The notes: generated by a model not told the origin, from the letters alone. Counted from the first letter of the stretch, positions 34,005 through 45,944 are shown. The stretch: DNA of 64,000 bases from Rhizophagus clarus (GCA_015698045.1 BLAL01000300.1:374501-438500), one strand, 5' to 3'. Made by a program: numbers and translations.

Positions 34005-36927
34005 TTATAGATCAAAAGGAAAAAAATCTAACTGTATATTAGCTTTATCAAGTTTTTTCACGCTTGATACGTTTATTTTGTCTAAGAAATCATCTAAATT
34101 ATGGTATGGCCGTTTTTTAACAATTTTACCAGCGGTAACCTCCTCAACATTAGGAACAATATTTTTAATTTTTGACAATATCTTTAGCAAGACAAAATAC
34201 AGCACGTGATGAAAAATGGGACCAAAGTATTTCTCGAAGTTGGTTTGGTCGATAACCAGAACATCTTCTGGTAATTCTCCATAATTAAAGTTACACTTTT
34301 GCGTAATAACAAGAATCATGATACAACAAGAATTGGGGTAACTATTAGTTATGGATTCAGATTTTTTCACAAGGCTCTTCAGAATGTTTATGCATTCTAG
34401 TATAACCTCGAGTTTTGTCAATACCTTTCCATCGTAGTCCCACTTGTCTTGCACAATCATTAGAGCATTAGAATTTTCAGAATCGTAAAGTATTTTCCTA
34501 ACAACAAACAAATCTCCAAATGGGGCCCCCTTGTCATTAACAACTATGTCATTTCCTTTTTCCCATTTAATCAGTTTATTGTTATATTTGTTTGATATAT
34601 TAAGACATGATAATTGCTGCAGGGACTGGCGTACATAGAGCTTCTTCAGCTTCACAATTCTGTTTAAAGTGGAATCTTTCCATGTGCATCACGATACAGT
34701 TCCCAAGAGTTACCTCACTTTTTTTCTTATGTTCAATGAGCGAGTTGTTAAAAAATGCATTGTAGTATGCAACAAATAGCTCCCAGTCTCAGTGATGGGC
34801 AAATGACCAGGTCATTTGTCCATTTTGAGATGACCTCTGAATGACCTTTGAATGACCTAGTCATTAGGGTCATTTGTCATTTGAGTCATTTAAAATTAAT
34901 ACTTTATAATTTAGGCCAGGTTTATGATTCTGACTAGAATTATGAATTTATAGTATCACATGAAAATTTTTATCCATAAAATATTGAAATTGTATTGGTC
35001 AGAATTATGACGTAATTTTTAAATGACTAGGTCATTTGTCATTTAACGTTGAAATGACCCAAATGACACGTGACCAGTCATTTGGGTCATTTGAGGTCAT
35101 TTGGGTCACTGGCCAACACTGCCCAGTCTTGCCAATACATAGTGAGGTTAATATTAAATGTTCTCTCAAGTTCTACTGGAACGATTTTTAGGATGTTATT
35201 ACAAAGGACCAAAAGAGGAATGGCATTTCAATATAAAACCAACCACGCTGATTACTCTCTTTAAGAATAATATGTGTATCTGTCTCAAGGTTTTCAATGG
35301 TATGGATTTTATCATCTGGGTCTAGCCGTCTAGGCATTCTTCGGGCTGCCAAGCTTTCCCATCATGCAGTGATACAAGAGTTCCAGAGCTAGATGTCTAT
35401 TTTCTTTTATGGTGTTGTATATGCCATAGAGAGTCTGAAGCTTGTCGGCAGTTACCCGAGAGATGTTTTCAAAATTTTGCTCAGAGATCTTAATAAAGAA
35501 TTCACCTTTGGTGTTTAGTCCTTGAAAGCAGATAATAAGCATGTGTTGTAATGCACGAGGTAATCCTCCAGTGTCCTGTATAATTCGAAGAAATGGGCTA
35601 CAAAGTTTCCAGCTATATTCGCCATTGATTTAATCTGCATCATATTTCTCCGCATAAAAATCCACGATCTGGATCATAGATTTATTGATAGCATTGGGCA
35701 CTTTATAGGTTCTAATGTGAGCTTTGATGCTTTTTTTTTCCCTGATAACAGCTTGCCACGCTGTTACCAAAAGAAATTCCTGTACAAAAGTGAAATGACT
35801 ACCATTACCATACATGTATTCCAGTGCAAACATTAATTATATACTTAAATAATTTATCATCATCTCGACCCTCATCCCATTTAAAAATCAGTTGAAATTC
35901 ATCGATATGAAGAAATATGAAGAGTCACTCAGTATCCTCAAGAGACAACCTATTTCGAATACTTTCAAAAACATTTTGGATATTAAGAATTTTGATGTAA
36001 GGTAAAAACCGTTCCCGGAAGATAATAAAATCTAAATAATAATTCTTCATGATAAAATACTCATAGAGAATCCGCAAACAAATAATCTCTTCATTTTTTA
36101 GACTGTAATCTTGCTTATCAAGCCTGATGCTGTTCCCAAAGTCCAGATAAATGTATTCAAAGTGTTTGAAACTGGTAAAAAGACTATCCTCATCAGTTTC
36201 GATATTACGAAAAAGTTCATCACCACACCGAGTTTTACCTACATGCAACATTTTAGAAATGATGAAAAAAATGCATAAAATATTTGGAACGTTCAAAAAA
36301 AATCCATTACCTATCCCAGGTACTCCTCCGCAAACCAGGATGTTAAAATCCGACTTGACATAGGAGCGAGAAGATCCCGCTTTCAAATTATTAAACACGT
36401 TATTCTTAACAATCACAGCTATCTTAGATAGATTTCGATCTTTTAGTGGCATATCCTGCCAATCAAATTGTGAGGTATTGGTAACAGATTGTGAGTTATA
36501 AGTTCGTGAGATGGCATTCCTCAGAACAAAGTTTGAGGATATCTTCGACTGATGTTAAGGGAGACAAGTAAGGGAAACAAGTGTGATTAAAATCCAAATT
36601 CTGCCATAATTCCAAGCCAATAGATGAAATTATTTAAAAATTGTACCCTGTGGAATGCCTTGCTGGGAGAGACATGCTTTAATGCGAAAGAAAGGAGTTC
36701 AAATCAAATTAAGTAAATTTCTTGTTCGAGAGATAAAACGTTGGGAGACACTTACCAGTGGTGGGGACAATGGCAATGACATGGATATTATTCAATGCAA
36801 ATTCTTTACCCTTTAATTCATCTGGAAAATAATAACTAAACAATAGTTGTGATTTCGTTTCATTTTCGTCTTTAAGTTTTTCTTTAATGTCAACTTCGTT
36901 AACGACATTAACTTTCCAAAATTTCAC
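34005..36927 (-). pseudogene. Decayed Crinkler (CRN)-type NTPase-nuclease effector gene
   Basis: Order along the minus strand: remnant of the CRN header ('KFWKVN' and 'IHVIAIVP', 36740-36927), a P-loop NTPase (35840-36480), a helical middle region (35330-35830) and a C-terminal nuclease-like region (34005-34780). The Walker A 'GGVPGIGKT' is split by an intron (36239-36310). Walker B 'FLHIDEF' lies at about 35885-35910. The nuclease region has a 'GAPFGDLF ... QDKW' pattern of PD-(D/E)XK type. The locus is broken by an in-frame TGA at 35925-35927 just before Walker B, by frame changes near 35330, 35542 and 35830, and by a hAT MITE at 34790-35121. No consistent splice joins the header to the NTPase. 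Family function (host-targeted or conflict effector) is established knowledge; this copy is almost certainly dead. Confidence 0.75.
34790..35121. mobile_element. hAT-type MITE 'A' with TCATTTG subterminal repeats
   Basis: 332 bp with ends CAGTGATGGGCA and (reverse) CAGTGTTGGCCA. It is flanked by a perfect 8-bp direct repeat CCCAGTCT (34782-34789 and 35122-35129), the hAT hallmark. The subterminal zones carry more than a dozen copies of TCATTTG/CAAATGA in both orientations. No coding capacity. It interrupts the decayed Crinkler-type locus, and the flanking reading frame continues on the other side once one target copy is discounted. Confidence 0.88.
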
Positions 36928-37309
36928 TGCTTGTTTATTAAATAAAGTATTACCAAATGTATATCACATAACGTCTGCACAAAAATATTCTTGAATTCAC
37001 AAGTAGAATTACATGTACTGTATATATACATCGAACTTGATAATAAACGTTATGATGTTAAAAAATTCAAAGTTGATCACCTCAAGGATTATATCTGTGC
37101 TGTTACTAAATCTGATAAAGTAAATTTTTACAGGAAATAGCAATACATAAAAACGCGAATACAAGAATTTATTACACAACTCAAACACCCATGCCACGCG
37201 TCTCATATTTGTTTTTGTTTCGCATAATATAGCAAATAAGCATTATTTTATCATTAATGATATTAAAACATGATATATAAAAAGTTACATTTTTGACATT
37301 ACTTCATGG

Positions 37310-37735
37310 CAGGGTTGTCACGGGACATGGACGCGGACTTTGGACGTCCGGGACGGGACAGTCCGTGTCCGGATATTTTACTGTCCCGGACACTTTGTCC
37401 GAAAAATACGAGAATAAAGATGAGGCGGAATCTTTGCACTTATCCTCAAAAAGATAGTTTTTATATTCATTGAACATCCATATCTGGTATCTTGTTGGAA
37501 AAGAATATTTTTAAAATATTTGTTTTTCATGCAATCAACTAGTATATTTCATTTTTCTGTGGCGTAGCGCGGACTGCGGACATATAGTTATTGTCCCGGA
37601 CAGTTCTTGAAAATGCCGGACATGTCCCACTTGACAATTATAATACGGGACGTGTAATCGGACAAAATCTCGGACATGTCCCGGAATGTCCGTGTCCGCC
37701 TAATTTTGGCGGACACTGTCTGGTGTACAACACTG
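37310..37735. mobile_element. hAT-type MITE 'B' with GTCCGGGAC-type subterminal repeats
   Basis: 426 bp, ends CAGGGTTGTCAC and (reverse) CAGTGTTGTACA, flanked by a perfect 8-bp direct repeat CTTCATGG (37302-37309 and 37736-37743). The subterminal regions are packed with GTCCG, CGGAC, GGGACA and TGTCCC words in both orientations, giving a GC-rich island in AT-rich DNA. Non-coding. It lies between two decayed effector-like loci. Confidence 0.87.
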
Positions 37736-37743
37736 CTTCATGG

Positions 37744-38590
37744 TAAATATATTACATATGACTTTCTAGTAAACGTTCTAATTGAGCTTCCTCCTCACGA
37801 AACATATTCTCATCATAAGTTCGAATTGACAATCCAAAATCAATCAAATACACATATCAATTTTCATCAATCAAGATGTTTTCCTTACGAATATCGTTGT
37901 GAAAAACATTATACTTATGAACTTTTCTTAATGTCGCGATAGCTTTATTTTTTAGCCGTCTATTTACCCTATGATGATCCAATGTAGTACCAACAATTGT
38001 CATTCCCATAACAAAGCTCATTCCATTTGCCAAATCGCCATAAAACAACAATTCGGGAATACATATACCTTGAAGTTTAGCAAGAACTTTATAAGTTTTA
38101 ACTTCATTCAGAAAATCGTCCAGACATTTAGGTTTCTTTGTTAAATCAGTACTTTTCAAGACAATTGTCTTTCCACGGAATTCACATTCAAGTACCTTCT
38201 TATTATTTTCTCCAGCACTTAGTATACTATTATACTTAAAATCACGATAGTTGAATCTCTGTGCTTCCATGTTTTGTTTTCCTTGCTTTTGTTTTTTTTT
38301 GTGTACTTGAATATGATTGTCCAGATGACCGTTTGGAGGATGAGGATGGTTGTTTGGAGGAGGATGATTGTTTACTTTTTTCGGAGGGATTATGACTTAA
38401 GCTAGAATCATCATAATCATTATGATAATCACGTATAGGTTTTTGAAAAGGATATGGAGAGTCGTCAGCTTTTTCAATGATTCTAAGATCAGAAGAATGA
38501 GTATCATTCTTAGCTAATTCGACCAGATATGCATAGGACTTGCAAGTTTTAGCTTTGGATACTTAAAACTTGGATGATGGTAATATTATT
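37744..38590 (-). pseudogene. Decayed protein-kinase-like (Crinkler-associated) gene
   Basis: The main open frame (37857-38265 from the ATG) encodes a kinase-like fold: 'IVLKSTD' (Lys), 'KVLAKLQGICIPELLFYGDL', and the catalytic loop 'HNDIRKENILID' (H-x-D-x4-N). The next codon block continues in frame after a TGA at 37857-37859 to a DFG-containing segment ending at a TAA near 37748. Upstream on the same strand (38280-38590) a Ser/Lys-rich linker runs in a different frame, with an A9 homopolymer near the frame change. So the copy has at least one frameshift and one nonsense codon. Kinases of this shape occur in Crinkler-type proteins of arbuscular mycorrhizal fungi; that link is inference. Confidence 0.68.
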
Positions 38591-39579
38591 TCCCTTTTCT
38601 TTTTCAAAGGTTTGATTCTGAATACATGGAATCTTGAATGATGGTATGTTTCAATAAAAAAAGATGTTAATTAATTATTATTGTTATTAAAATTTTTAAC
38701 TTTATATATATTGCATTTACTAGGACAATATGGTGCGAATTATAATAAATCATTGCTTATTATGGTTTTAATATAATAGAAATATAATGTTAATGTAATA
38801 AATTTAATAAAAATACAACGTTAATGTAATAAAAGTATAACTTTAATATCATAAAAATGTATTTAAAAATAATATGAATAAAAAAATTCGATTATAGTTA
38901 AATGTACTAAATATGTTTGAAAATAAACAACGTTTCATTTTACTTTGTTTTTGGTGTGATATAAATATAAACAACATATAAATGAAGTTTCCATTATCAA
39001 AAATAGGGTGGAAACTTAATGGAAACGGGACAAGTTTACAAGAATTTCCAAAATTTAAATTTATTTGAAATTTGTGATAAATCTACTAGAAATGGGTCAT
39101 GTGAATGAAGTTTCACAACTAGAAATTTGTAGTACATGGGCCTACTTCGACCTGTGATTAGGAAAGATTAAATATTCACAAAGCTTCTTATTAAAACCTT
39201 CTAACATCACCATTTCTCAGAAAACTGTCTATTGAAAATCTGTACTCTTACGCCCATACATTGCAGTGCAGTAAACTTTTTTCATCTCAATAGAATCCTG
39301 TACAATGATATGTATGTGTTCATCAGCTGGCTGAAAAGGAAAATGTTTACTAATTTTATTTTGAAAGTGGTTTTAACTCTTTATCTTTAAGTTTGACCTT
39401 AATATTAACATTAATTTTTTCATTGACAAGCTTAAGTTTTTCATTTGGTTCTTTGAGAAAGATATCAACCTTCTATAACCTAATATTATTAGGAGAAACG
39501 TTCTCAAACTTAGGGTGTATTTTATTATTAATTATTTGATAAAATACTCTGAATAAAAAAATGAATTACAAATTACCTG
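38591..39579. other. Spacer, no supported gene
   Basis: AT-rich DNA with short iterated TTTAATATAATAAAA-like words at about 38750-38860. A single TTCGACCTGTG at about 39148-39158 resembles the end of the foldback element at 41.26 kb, but I found no partner end. No gene. Confidence 0.35.
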
Positions 39580-42435
39580 CTGCAAAATTTCGCTCTCTAT
39601 TGGTATTAATTATTTCTGCTCATGAAATTTTATCATGATATGAAACTCTTTGTTGTATTTTAAAAAACTCATAAAAATTAAAATCAGGAAGTATCCTTTA
39701 TGAAATTCCAAATATATGCTCTAGTACTTCAGTTCCATGTTCCCATAGAAATAAAGAAAATTGTGAATAATATTCATGGTGTGCTATTACAAGCATTATC
39801 AGAGATTCTACCATACTAATAAAAATATCATAACTTTGAATTGAAATAAATTTTTTTTTGTAAACTATACCATTTTGTTAAATATTAAATACTACAATAT
39901 TCAATATAATTTTTCCATATGTTTAAAAAAATATGCACATAAGACCATTTCAATCTGTATTTTGTGATCAATTATTCTATTTAAATAAGCATCACATAAT
40001 TCTCCTAAAGATAAAAATAAATAAATAAATTATTTTAAAATTAGTTTAAAAAAATATATATATATATATATAATTTCCTAATATAAATAAATATACAAAA
40101 AGTCCAATTCTTTCATCAGATAAAGTACCATTAACCAGAATTTGCATGAGATTATTTGAATGAAAAGTATGTAATGCAGCACTGTCATTTTGTTTATCAA
40201 CATTAAGAATATCCTGTTTTAAAAGAAAATTTTGTTTGATGTGCTATTAAAAAGTTAATTATAATGTACAGTATCAATTCCAAGTGATAAAAGTTTTGCT
40301 CCAAAAAATATTTGATTCCTAGCCATTTTTTAGCATTCTTGGGATCTTGAATTCTAATAAATGGTTTACCATTATATATTGGTGCCTTAAAGTGAATTTT
40401 ATAAAAGAAATCTTTTTATTCAAGAAAATTTGATGCTTCTTTCATAATAATTGACTGTGCATTAAACTCTGATCTAGCACCATCAGCTCCAAAACTTAAA
40501 ATATTTAAGTTTACAATATGAGACATTTCAATTACTTGACGTATTAAGTATGCAATTTGTTCAGCTCTTTTATTACCCTTTGTAAGAATCATTACTATCA
40601 TCATTGGTGGAACTTTTCCAATAGGAATCTAGATAAAAATAAATAATAATTAATTTGATTTTTAATTAAAAAAATTGCAAATTTAGTGACCAACCTTTAA
40701 TGCTATAGTATAAACTTATATAGCAATTGCATTATTCTCTAATATATGATTAATTTTAGAATATATATCTTTAAATACTTAAATACTTATTTCAGAATGT
40801 GGTAAAATTGATCCAGCAATGTAGTTAAGTTCTTTAGCATATACAAGTTTTTCTCATAATTTGGTAAAATTTGACATAATTATAATTGGCCAATTCTATT
40901 TAATGCTTTATACAATTTGTGAAAATTTCATAAAGTTTTCTAATGCTAAATCAGGATTAGTAATTATAATGGAATCTGTTCTACGAATTTGTCTGTTTTT
41001 AGAAATTAATAAATTATCAAATTGTATATTTGTGATATGAAGTATTTAAACAATGAATTATAATTACTGAATTCTTTGAACTGAAAGTCCAGCAAAGGCC
41101 TTCCTAAAAATTTCATATTCACGACTACTTTCAGATAATAAACTAAAAAAATGCAATAAATGTTCAGAATATCTAAGTCCTGTTAAGCTTTTGTCCTTTA
41201 ATTTTTTTTTTTTTGATTTGTACCATTAAGGCTACAAGTTCAGTAAAGTACCATCTCTATCACAGGTCGAAATTAGTTAAATAGGGTATCAATAGGGTAT
41301 CAATAGGTTATCAATCGGCTATCAATAGACTACCCTATTGGTAGCCTATTGAACTTGCGCCATAATCCGTCACCAATCAGGCAGGCTGATTGATAACCTA
41401 TTGATAACCTATTGATACCCTATTGATACCCTATTGATACCCTATTTAATAAAAATACCAATAGGATACTAATAGGTTATTAATAAGTTATCAATCAGCT
41501 ATCAATCAGCCTGCCCGATTGGTGACGGATTATGGCGCAAGTTCAATAGGCTACCAATAGGGTAGCTTATTGATAGCTGATTGATAACCTATTGATACTC
41601 TATTGATACCCTATTTAACTAATTTCGACCTGTGTATTAAATGCTTTATTTAAACCAAGTTAAGCTAATTTGGACCAAAAATTAACATCATTATTTTCAT
41701 TACTTGTAGCAGCCAAACTTGCTGTAAATTTGAAATTTTAAGAAGATTTAATAATGGTTCATTTTAATAATGCTGAGAAGTAAATTTAATAGTACTGCTT
41801 GTTGCTCATTCCTTAAATAATTATTTTTAGTTAGAATATTACTAAAAGTAATAAAAAAAATATAAAATATAAACTTACGACTTTGAGTGCTTCATTTAAA
41901 CGTTTATTACTCCTTAATTCTTCACATTTATCACATATAGCATTTCTATTCTTTGTTTTTTTTTCACATTGCATATGATATATTGCTATAGCTTCTTTAT
42001 CCAAATGCCAAGTTGCTTCAGATTCCAATGTTTTCTCAAATTCTTTTAGTTGGATCTTACTAAGTTTTTTTCTTGAAAATGGAGTTTTTTCTAGAAATTT
42101 CTTTGGAAAAAGTTGCTTTGCTACAACTTCCAGTTTTTTACCACCACCAAAGCTAGCAGAACTATTTATAACATAATTAACATGTTTTAAATCACAGAGA
42201 CCTTGACACATAACAGCATTTCGTTTTCTATCTTCTTCATTATTATCTTTTCCTAATTTATTTTTTGGAAAAAAATCATTCAAGCCTTATATAGTAATTA
42301 CAATTTTTACTTTGAGAATATCTTTGAAAATTGGCAACTTGATAGGTGGCTCCAAACGAAACAATTTTACCACATTTACAGAGAACTTTTTTGTCATTAA
42401 TAAAATTTTGAAAGTTATTAAAAGAGGTAAATCAG
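39580..42435 (-). pseudogene. Decayed zinc-finger / transposase-like gene
   Basis: Scattered minus-strand fragments lie in one order. They are a Cys-rich start 'KVLCKCGKIVSFGATYQ' (about 42345-42400), a 145-codon basic block with 'CQGLCDLKHVNYVI', 'ESEATWH' and 'CDKCEEL' (41831-42278), 'LSFGADGARSEFNAQ' (about 40440-40500), and near the end 'FLWEHGTEVLEHIFG' and 'LPDFNFYEF' (39640-39760). Many stops and frame changes separate them, and a foldback element is inserted at 41261-41634. The layout of an N-terminal zinc-binding motif, an 'ADGA' Asp motif and a late 'EH.FG' motif suggests a transposase-derived family common in this type of genome. I cannot name it with certainty. Confidence 0.6.
41261..41634. 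mobile_element. Foldback MITE made of 11-bp units
   Basis: 374 bp forming one near-complete palindrome. Both ends begin CACAGGTCGAAATTAGTTAA, and the arms match for about 185 bp with few differences. Inside each arm is an array of an 11-bp word, CCTATTGATAC/CCTATTGATAA (reverse GTATCAATAGG), repeated five or more times. A shared inner block, TTGCGCCATAATCCGTCACC, also occurs in both arms. A possible 3-bp duplication TAT flanks the element. No coding capacity. Inserted in the decayed transposase-like gene. Confidence 0.85.
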
Positions 42436-44927
42436 CTTTGATGTGAATCATAAGGAAGTGGCATGTTTTTTTAAAAAAAAAAAATCAAAAAATCATAAAA
42501 AATTTTGTCAAATCTTTGTTACACTAATTTCAATATGATGAAACTAAAGTATTATTAATGCGAAATCATACTAATAATCGATAACCTTTTTTGTAATATA
42601 TTTATGCGAATCTATCCTTAAACGCTAACCTATTTTTTGGCAAATCAATAAAAACCGGTGACTTTATAAAACTCCTATTAATTCGAATATATGATAGGCC
42701 ATCTACATTTTCTAAATTTATAATAATAATCGAATGTTATTGTGGCGGGAACATATAATAGAGTTTTCCCGGCCCTCTACCAGGTCACTACCATGGCACC
42801 GAGTTGGGAACCTCAAATCATGTATTCAAAAGATCGGCCAAAATTATGCCATAGTGCCGGCCAAATTTAGATGCGGATTTACTGCGCCATCCAACGTGAT
42901 ATTTTTTTTATCATATTTCGGCATTTTGGCAGACAACAAAATAGGTAAAGAAGGAAAGCACCCTCGACACCTTAACAGGTAACCAAAGAGATCCAGAAGC
43001 AGGTTAACAAAAAGATAGCTCTTTATCAATAAAAAAGGTATAGAAGCATGTAAACAGAAAGATATTTCCTTAATGTTAAAAAGGCTAAAGACAAAGAAGT
43101 AAGGCGTAACTATTAGATTATGAAGTCACCATTAGATTAAAGAGTATAATCACTATTAGATTATGAAGTCAACCTTCCAATTCATAAAAGTATAGTAGGA
43201 ATTAAATAAACCAATAGCTAGAGAGCCGTAAAGATAACCAAAGGATAGATTATGAAATTACAATTAAACTCTGAAGTCACCTATCAGATTATGTAATTAG
43301 GTTATGAAATCCTATGAAGTCACTATTATATTATGAAGTCACCAATAGACTATGAAGTTACCTTCATAACCTAATCTAAAAAAATAAATTTTGATAAATT
43401 GCTTGAAAATTGCTTAACATTAAGAATTTGATCTACAATAATAGTTCCCCGGTATATATTAGTAATTTCACTGGCTCCGAAGAATTAATTATGCAAAAAA
43501 ATTTTATTAATAAAAAATAGAAATTTTTTCTTAATTATTCAATCTTTGAAAAAAAGTGTTTTATAAGATTATTTTTATATAAAAAAAAAACTCATTTAAT
43601 TAAATACAATACAGCAACATAAAAAAAACCATATATTTCTAAATTCTTTTAACCAGTATAAAGCATATGATCATATACTGATCATATTACGACTTTGGAT
43701 TACTAATTTTTGTTTTTAAACACAAGTATTTCATGTCTCTTTCGTTTAATTAACTGGAATAAATAATATTTCTTATTTAAATACTAAAAAATTATTTTAC
43801 TTTAGTGAATTTTTTGATTAGATGTTGATTATTAATTTTTTTTAGTCAAAATCCTTTCGGCTCAGTTGTCTTGGCTTGTTGATCATTTTTGGCTTAATTT
43901 TTCGAACTGCGAAAGAAAAAAATTCATAGGTAATTGTGATTTCCAACACAATAACAACAATTATAACTATTATTAATTGACATATGATAGTTTTTTTAAA
44001 TTAACATCCCATAAATTTTTGCAAAAGAAAAAAATTCTACATAATTGCGTGCCTTGGCTAAAAATATATATATATATATATATAAGGAGGGTGATAGGGG
44101 TGGGTCGTCAGGAAGAAAAGTACTGTACTGTACGAAAAGTAACGTACATGAAATTTTGTCTTCCTTTTTAGGATGCTGATCTCCCATTTTTGGTTCAAAT
44201 TTACTAATTATTTACTAATTACATAATATATTTTCCATTGTCTTAAATTCAGACTTTTCCTTTTTAATATCTCTATCGATCAACAAATCTTTGTCAATTT
44301 AGTGTAGTAAAATCATATGTTAATTTTACGATCATCGTGATTACAGCCAATAAAAACAAATTTTCCTTACGCTAGTTACACACAATTTCTTGCAAAATCA
44401 AACCACAATTTCTTAGTACAGACTTCCGAGAATAATAATTTTTATATTAAATTGTACTAGTAAGTATCCCATAAAACTTCTCCACAATGACTTCATAAAT
44501 TATTTAGTATAAAGGAGAGTAAATATTTTATAAACTATCACATGATGGCGTTATTAGGCGGGATTTCGTTTAACATAATGCAGGCCAAAATTCTTAGACG
44601 TTTGACCAGTGTTAATTTACTAATAGATATACCCAACAGTATAAAAATAATGTATATCCACGACTAAAGTCTCTTTTAGTTCTATTGTTTGAAATTCTAT
44701 TAAAATTTTTATATTCTAATAATATTTGTAACTATTTAAACAAATAATTATTCTTGTAGTTAAATGTTTTTATTGCAGAGAACAAGAACTACCCTTGTTA
44801 TTAAACTAAATTCTACCATTTTTTTTTTTATCTTAAATGGTATATTTGCTAAATTATTTACTTTGACATCAGGAAGAAAAGACGATTCTAGTATTACTAT
44901 CCGTAATAAGAACTTTTAAACACGGCA
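42436..44927. other. Spacer with degenerate short tandem repeats
   Basis: No gene is supported. The stretch at about 43108-43370 holds loosely repeated copies of TTAGATTATGAAGTCACC and variants (about eight). A (TA)n run lies at about 44060-44083. Small open frames at 42734-43029 and 43977-44187 have no recognisable domains and overlap each other on opposite strands. Confidence 0.4.
43108..43370. repeat. Degenerate ~20-bp tandem repeat (ATTAGATTATGAAGTCACC-like)
   Basis: About eight imperfect copies of a word near 'attagattatgaagtcacc' with variable spacing, for example at 43113, 43153 and 43331. Divergence and irregular spacing suggest an old array. Confidence 0.5.
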
Positions 44928-45944
44928 TTATTTATCTATCACGACTTCATCCTCGCTGCAACCAAAGGAAGAAAAAAGAGATTAATTAGTTGAAATCGAG
45001 AACAATTCGATTGAATATCATACGAACCTAGACTTTTCTCTTTCATCAGTGCTGTCCCATTGAGAATTTTTAGTGTCCTTGTTTCTTTTATCATTATTAT
45101 CATTGCTATCTCCATTTCCATTATTATTATTTTTCTTAAGATTCAAAGAGAGGTTTCGATAATTTTGAAATCTTCCACCTCTATTATGATGTCGCTATTA
45201 GTCGTAATATAAAATAGTTAAAATGAGTTCTTTTCATCAAAATCATGAAAGAAATTAAAATGCAAAACTAAACTGGATTGGAAGATACTAAAGGATATGG
45301 CCTGAGAAGCTGGTATATTGTTACATATATATATATATATATATAGAAAATGAATTAATTTCGTCAGCTATTTTTAGTTGTTTTGAGATAATGATTTACC
45401 TTGTTCTCTCCTCGAGCCCTCTTTGATTTTACGATTTTATTTATAGTAAGTAACAAATCATAAGTACCCTATTTTCAATTTTTTTTTACAAAAAGAGAAG
45501 AAAGCTTAAAGGAGAAACCAACCTTTTTATATTGATCAATTTTTGATTCGCCAACTTGTTCAGTCAACTTTTTACGAAGATATTCGCTCTAAATAATAAA
45601 TTTTTTTTTTTTTAAAGATTATATTCCATTTTAAAAAGGAGAATTTTCTGATTTAATTTCGTTACCTCGTCCAATTCTTTCTTTAGATGTTCGTTCTGGG
45701 CTTTTAATGATACAATTTGTTCACAACTTTGATCATATAACCATTTCATACGATCAGTTTCTCCACTAAGATATCCGACTTCAGAACATTTATGAGTATA
45801 GGCTTCTCGTAACCAACTAACTTCTTCCATTAACTAAAAAAAAATTATTTTTAACTCGAGTTAAAAAAAAAAAAAAAAAAAAGATTATAAACAATTTACT
45901 TTATCCCAAGCTGTAGGACTAATTTCGCCTGCTTCTTCAGACAT
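44928..45944 (-). CDS. Small coiled-coil protein of unknown function
   Basis: Six exons: 45900-45944, 45666-45833, 45523-45588, 45400-45468, 45028-45194, 44928-44955; 180 aa. All junctions are GT-AG and keep frame, which argues for a real gene. The N-terminus is acidic (MSEEAGEISPTAWDK). Residues about 16-95 are strongly helical and coiled-coil-like ('QSCEQIVSLKAQNEHLKKEL', 'SEYLRKKLTEQVGESKIDQ'). Then comes a basic, Arg/Gly- and Asn-rich stretch ('RHHNRGGRFQNYR', an N/D/K run), and an acidic tail ends the protein. No catalytic domain, signal peptide or membrane segment is seen. The RG-rich part might bind nucleic acid, but that is inference. The HP1-like gene lies upstream on the same strand, its stop about 470 bp from this start. 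The exon 4 acceptor at 45469 is the least certain. Confidence 0.65.

Noticed and set aside
37009-37206. Possible N-terminal exon of the Crinkler-type locus
   Set aside because: The hydrophobic 65-codon frame does not resemble the CRN header and no splice gives a consistent frame to the next block.
39148-39158. TTCGACCTGTG as a second foldback element end
   Set aside because: No matching left end or 11-bp array was found nearby, so eleven bases alone are not enough.
43977-44187. Overlapping small open frames on both strands
   Set aside because: Both cross a (TA)n run and are short, with no conserved features.
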